From: Pinguiococcus pyrenoidosus | Taxonomy: Eukaryota > Sar > Pinguiophyceae > Pinguiochrysidales > Pinguiochrysidaceae | Length of the DNA: 13,183 nucleotides | Direction of reading: 5' to 3' | Assembly (NCBI GenBank): GCA_019677205.1 | Contig: JAAMXY010001727.1 | Coordinates: forward strand, 1-13,183 | Part shown: positions 9,974 through 13,183 of the stretch, one piece after another | How positions within the stretch are numbered: the first letter of the stretch is position 1 | Layout of the letters: each line of letters begins with the position of its first letter | Program-made: the position numbers and the translations under genes | Notes under the pieces: generated by a model | The model's database searches: none | Seen by the model: only the letters and a program-made list of their open reading frames with translations | Told to the model about the DNA's origin: nothing

Positions 9974-12070
9974 ATGGCGCTCTCCCGGGATGACTTCGCC
10001 GCACAAATGACGGTACGCTGCGATTGGACGACAGGGAAGGGAGCACGAGCGCGATACATGGCATTCTGGCTGAACTGTTTCTTTGCTTTGTGTCTCGCGG
10101 TTTGCGTTCTTGTGTTTTGTGCATTGTTTGGTTTCTCTTGTTGATGGGCACAGGCGGAGCTGAAGAAGATGAGGTCCGGCAGCGCTTGGGATCTGGGGCA
10201 GGGCCGCGCCGGCTCCTCCTACTCCTCCTCCTCCTCCTCCATGGGCCCTTTCATTACGACGCGAAGATCGCAGTCTTCATGGAATGTGTACCGCGCGCTT
10301 TGGTTCGATCTACCGGATGTGGCCGACGTCTCTGGCCTCGCGGATGCCCTTATGGCCCTTTTCAGTGGATCGCCTAGCTTTGCAAGGCGAGCTTCCGATG
10401 GGGCCAGGGATAGCGAAGACCTAGACATCCAATTCTGTGTCTCGGAGAGGCTTCTGGATGGCGTCTGCCACCTGCTGGGTCGGAGCGAAGCCCCTCCGCA
10501 GGGACTCTCTAGACTGGCCGCGGCAATTTTTGTCAAGTTCTTGCTTTTTATGCTCAGAGCAGGCTCTCTTGACACCCTACGATGCGTGCTGCGGGGTCTG
10601 GGGGGCGACCGCGAGGCAGCAGCACGAAACCGCGCTGGCCCCGAAGGCACTGTCGTGGATGATGACGAGGAAGAAGTGCTCCCGGGTTTCATGTTCGCCT
10701 TCGACGCCAACTATCGACAGAACAGCGTGGATGACCTGCGCGTCAAGGCTGCAGGGATGATTCGGAGGATGAGCTACGGTCTTCTCTCGGGGCTGACGCG
10801 GGAGGAGTGGGAGCAACTCCAGCTAGAAAGAGATGTCGTAGGTATACTAGACTTGTTGCGCAGATCGAACGTCGACAGCAACGCCGCCGGAGTGCTGTTG
10901 GACGGGCGCCAGGGGGCCGAAGAGAAGCTGGCCGATCTGCTGAGCGAGTGGCCTAGATTCTTGTACATTCTGCGGGATCGGTGCCTCGAGCACCCCCGGA
11001 CCGTGGACGGCCTCCTCCGCGTCTTTGACGATCTCATGGTCTGCCCGGAGAGCGCGCGCACGAGCAGAGGGCGCAGCGGACGAGAGCCGAGCTTTGAGGA
11101 GTGCGTCGTCCTGATGACCACGGCCACGCTGGTCCACAACGAGCAGGTGCGCGCACACGTGGAAGCAGTCACCAAGCTGCGTGCTCTATGCGTCCGATGC
11201 TTCCCGCTTGTCGCTGAAGTGGCAGCGTCTTGCGTGCGGCTTCTCAGCGACGGACAGAATCCGGAAACCGAACTGGCAAGCCTGGACGACCGCTCTGGGA
11301 CCCAGCAAGTGATGGTCTCCAAGATCCGGACGATCCTCTCTCTGGTCAAGTTCACGGTGCGCGACTCGTGCGCCAATCTTCCGGATCGATTACAAGCGCA
11401 TCTCTTGCAGTCGGGCGTCTTCGCGAAGATGTTGGAGGTTTCGAGCTGCTTGTCCGCTCCGGCAGACAGCCCATCGAGCTATCATCTTGCGCGCCAGGAG
11501 AGCGCGTCGCTGCTCTTGGCGATGGTGCTGCGGAGCAGCAAGCTAGAAGGCTTCGCTCGGGGTTATCTGACCGGGGGATTGGCATCTCTTGTCAACAGTC
11601 AGTTTTCCCCGTCTAGCTATCTCTTCTGCTCGACCATGCTGCTCTCGATAGAAGCTGGCAACGGGCCCGAGAGCATGGTGTCCCCGGACATGGAGCCGTC
11701 ATGGAAGGCGCTCGAGGAGCTGGAAGGCACCCTTCGTGGCGAGGGCCGTCCACATGGCAGGCGCAGTACGTGGACCTTGCAGGAGCTCCATGTGCTCGTC
11801 GGTGATCTAGACCGGATATGGGCCCTGCTGGGAAGCAAGAACGTCGATCTACAGGCACGCCTGCGCCAGACCTTTTCTGCCTTTGACGAGAAGGTCTTTG
11901 TTGGGAGCGCAGACGCAGAGGCAGGCAATTCTCCGGATGGGTCGGTGACCAAGGACAGAGATGAGCACGGGACTGACGACCTTTCCACCGACAGCCGAGT
12001 ACATGCGATCCGGCTTTTCTGCAAGAAGATCGGCCTGCAGTCCCAACAGTTCGCTTCGAAGATCGACTGA
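9974..12070 (+). CDS. conserved-looking alpha-helical protein of unknown function
   Basis: I do not recognise this protein. The spliced product is about 651 residues: exon 1 is 9974-10012 (13 codons), the intron 10013-10153, and exon 2 runs 10154-12070 to TGA. Exon 2 has an in-frame ATG at 10169, but the frame is open back to a good acceptor (cacag, 10149-10153). Exon 1 ends at ACG|GTACGC in the same phase, giving an N-terminus of MALSRDDFAAQMT followed by AELKKM. A serine run (about residues 34-42) and an acidic patch (about 182-187) mark a probably disordered N-terminal part. The rest is rich in leucine, alanine and charged residues in helix-like spacing, compatible with an ARM/HEAT-like solenoid, though no repeat was proven. 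There is no signal peptide or clear membrane segment. It is divergent from the EMAP gene and convergent with the zeta gene, with 52 bp between stop codons. Confidence 0.75.
10013..10153 (+). other. predicted intron of the unknown helical gene (141 nt)
   Basis: The donor is ACG|GTACGC at 10013. The acceptor follows a long T-rich tract (about 10080-10143) and ends GGGCACAG at 10153. The splice is phase 0 and connects two open frames. An in-frame TGA at 10142-10144, just inside the intron, closes the exon 2 frame upstream of the acceptor. Confidence 0.75.
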
Positions 12071-12122
12071 GGACGGCAAAGCGGGAAGCTGAGAGCAAGA
12101 TGGGACTACCAAGTTGGATTCT
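12071..12122. other. 52-bp tail-to-tail spacer between convergent genes
   Basis: The stop codon of the plus-strand helical gene ends at 12070 and the complement of the zeta-like stop codon starts at 12123. With so little room, the two 3' UTRs almost certainly run into the neighbouring coding sequence and overlap in antisense. No AATAAA is visible on the plus strand here. Confidence 0.7.
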
Positions 12123-12581
12123 CTATCCGCTAAGCGGCTTCATCTTGCTCAGCCGCAGGATCGTTTTCACGTCGCTCTCCTCTAGCTGTCCCTGGAAGAT
12201 CATCTGATCTAGACACACTGCGAACTTGCCGTAGATGTCCGGGTTAAGAACATGTGCCTCATTCACGCGGTCTCGTGAGGTGCAAAGGTTGACAAGTACG
12301 TCGATGAGCACTTTCAAAAGGTCCGACAAGATGAGCTCGTTGTACTCCTCCGTCCCACTCACGAACACCAGTACGTCGTTCATCCCTCGGAACACCACCG
12401 CGAGCTCGTCCAGCGCCAAGACCTGCTCGGTGACGAACGCATCCTGCCACATGTGCTCCGAATGGACCACGAGCGCTTGCTCTTGCAGCAAGATGCTCTC
12501 ATCGTCCAGCGTTGCGTCGTAGTACTTCTTGAACAGCACCATGCCGTTTCGGTTGGTCAGCAGCACACTGTGGACGCCCAT
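12123..12581 (-). CDS. coatomer subunit zeta-like (COPI longin-fold small subunit)
   Basis: The part from the first in-frame ATG (12581-12579, good context with G at -3 and +4) encodes 152 residues ending with TAG. It matches the zeta-COP / clathrin-adaptor small-chain family: GVHSVLLTNRNG then VLFKKYYDA at the start (family pattern: hydrophobic strand, turn, FAKYYDD), VVFRGMNDVLVFV in the middle, YNELILSDLLKVLIDVLVNL (family: YENELML followed by a leucine-rich helix), and CLDQMIFQGQLEESD (family: LDEIxDxGxILExD). Human zeta1 is about 177 residues, so the ends here are slightly short. Known family role: zeta pairs with gamma-COP in the COPI coat on Golgi membranes. The frame stays open upstream to 12707 with coding-like composition but no ATG, and a candidate intron at 12721-12851 leads to ATG at 12855, so the true N-terminus may be longer. 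AP sigma subunits are the main alternative but fit less well. Confidence 0.8.
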   Translation of the reverse strand: MGVHSVLLTNRNGMVLFKKYYDATLDDESILLQEQALVVHSEHMWQDAFVTEQVLALDELAVVFRGMNDVLVFVSGTEEYNELILSDLLKVLIDVLVNLCTSRDRVNEAHVLNPDIYGKFAVCLDQMIFQGQLEESDVKTILRLSKMKPLSG

Positions 12582-12720
12582 TGCGCCGGCCTCCTCGAAC
12601 GACACAGAGGCGGTGGGTTGCTGTAAGTGCTTCGAAAAGCCCTTCCAAAGGCGAGAATTGCCGCCAAACCAAGCCAAGCCAGGAGGACGAGAAGTGGGGC
12701 AAGACGCTCAACGTGATTGG

Positions 12721-12851
12721 CTGAAAATATATTCCAAAAAATTCAAATAGGAGATACTAATTGAGATTATAGTAGAGATTATTGAAATTCAATATTTTGA
12801 ATATGATTGTCTATCTTGCACGTGAGATGGTCACTAGATTCTGTTGCTTAC
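12721..12851 (-). other. predicted intron upstream of the zeta-like gene (131 nt), with an ATG-containing first exon
   Basis: On the minus strand, ATGG|GTAAGC (ATG at 12855-12853, GT at 12851-12850) is followed by a strikingly AT-rich stretch ending in a very good acceptor, TATATTTTCAG (AG at 12722-12721). Length and composition match the other introns here. Joining at this acceptor puts the ATG in a frame that runs 56 codons and stops, out of frame with zeta. A weaker acceptor (TTGAG, AG at 12708-12707) would put the ATG in frame and give about 195 residues. The intron may simply lie in the 5' UTR. Confidence 0.6.
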
Positions 12852-12855
12852 CCAT

Positions 12856-13019
12856 GGCCAAATATTTCTGTAGACGAGTGACACTTTAATCACAAATGTG
12901 AAAGCTAGATAACCTGGAAAGCAAGCAAGCGCCAACCATCCAAGCACCTGTGCGTTCGCCCTCTTTTGGGAGCAGAGGCTCTCAGCACTCAGCGCTCACA
13001 ACCCGATAGCTTAGCACCG
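12856..13019. promoter_or_regulatory. divergent promoter region between the zeta-like gene and mago
   Basis: The zeta-side candidate first exon (ending near 12855, minus) and the mago start codon (13020, plus) are head to head with 164 bp between. Both promoters and 5' UTRs must lie here or slightly beyond. The left part is AT-rich and the right part CA- and GC-richer. No recognisable core promoter element was found. Confidence 0.4.
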
Positions 13020-13183
13020 ATGAATCCGTACGACGAGTTCTATTGCCGACTGTACACAGGTATGCGATCTTCTGTCGATGCTACTTGCTCTGCTTGTGCC
13101 GATCCTCTCACAGACCCATTCCTCCTGGCAACTATAGGGCATGTGGGCCGCTATGGCCACGAGTTCTGGGAGTTTGAGCTTCG
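13020..13183 (+). CDS. mago: Mago nashi (exon junction complex core subunit), 5' part only
   Basis: Exon 1 is 13020-13059 (13 codons plus one base), the intron 13060-13137, and exon 2 starts at 13138 and runs off the window. The spliced N-terminus, MNPYDEFYCRLYTG then HVGRYGHEFWEFELR, aligns almost residue for residue with the Mago start ([23 protein letters not shown] in animals, written across two strands of the fold). The run GH-x-G-(R/K)-(Y/F)-GHEF is the family signature. Known family role: Mago binds Y14 and locks the exon junction complex onto spliced mRNA, linking splicing to localisation and nonsense-mediated decay. About 29 of the usual 145-150 residues are visible. The acceptor was chosen by alignment: the earlier CACAG (13109-13113) would insert eight extra residues inside the first conserved strand. 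Confidence 0.88.
   Translation, partial: MNPYDEFYCRLYTGMRSSVDATCSACADPLTDPFLLATIGHVGRYGHEFWEFEL
13060..13137 (+). other. predicted mago intron (78 nt)
   Basis: The donor is ACAG|GTATGC at 13060 and the acceptor is AACTATAG at 13137, a phase 1 junction within a glycine codon. A competing acceptor after the pyrimidine-rich tract (CTCTCACAG, ending 13113) is stronger by motif and also stays in frame, adding eight residues (about DPFLLATI). Family alignment favours the downstream site, but alternative splicing is possible. Confidence 0.75.

Noticed and set aside
10206-10242. TCC trinucleotide run
   Set aside because: It lies in frame in the helical gene and encodes a serine run. It is a coding low-complexity tract and not a separate repeat feature.
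12123-12677. 184-residue version of the zeta protein starting at 12677
   Set aside because: The codon there is TTG, unlikely as a start in a eukaryotic nuclear gene. The first ATG is at 12581, and any extension more likely comes from splicing.

Overview
The window is nuclear DNA of a eukaryote, most likely a compact, intron-poor protist. The reasons are textbook GT-AG introns, three recognisably eukaryotic gene families (EMAP/EML, coatomer zeta, Mago nashi), and GC-rich exons set in AT-richer spacers. I cannot name the lineage. An EF-hand plus EMAP protein hints at a lineage with cilia or elaborate microtubule arrays, but that is inference.

Layout. Positions 1-2742 carry no gene I can support. 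They hold a 179-bp C/A-rich tandem repeat (about 275-890), an odd tRNA-like element followed by a T run (minus strand, 1046-1114), strand-biased purine tracts and AT-rich spacer with one perfect 10-bp hairpin. Positions 2743-9684 (minus) are one giant gene for an EF-hand protein with three EMAP modules. Positions 9974-12070 (plus) encode a helical protein of unknown function. Positions 12123-12581 (minus, perhaps reaching 12855) encode a coatomer zeta-like longin subunit. The window ends in the first two exons of a plus-strand mago nashi gene (13020-13183, partial).

The start codons of two genes and the correct reading of a third only appear after splicing. The EMAP gene begins with a 58-nt exon, the unknown gene with a 39-nt exon and mago with a 40-nt exon, each followed by one intron of 78-141 nt. 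The zeta gene has a similar 131-nt candidate intron, although its reading frame there is unresolved. The long downstream exons are uninterrupted.

The genes form two head-to-head pairs (EMAP/unknown, 289 bp between start codons; zeta/mago) joined by one tail-to-tail pair with only 52 bp between stop codons. This suggests shared promoters and overlapping 3' ends. No common pathway is evident: microtubules, COPI vesicle traffic and exon-junction-complex RNA metabolism are housekeeping functions that happen to be neighbours.
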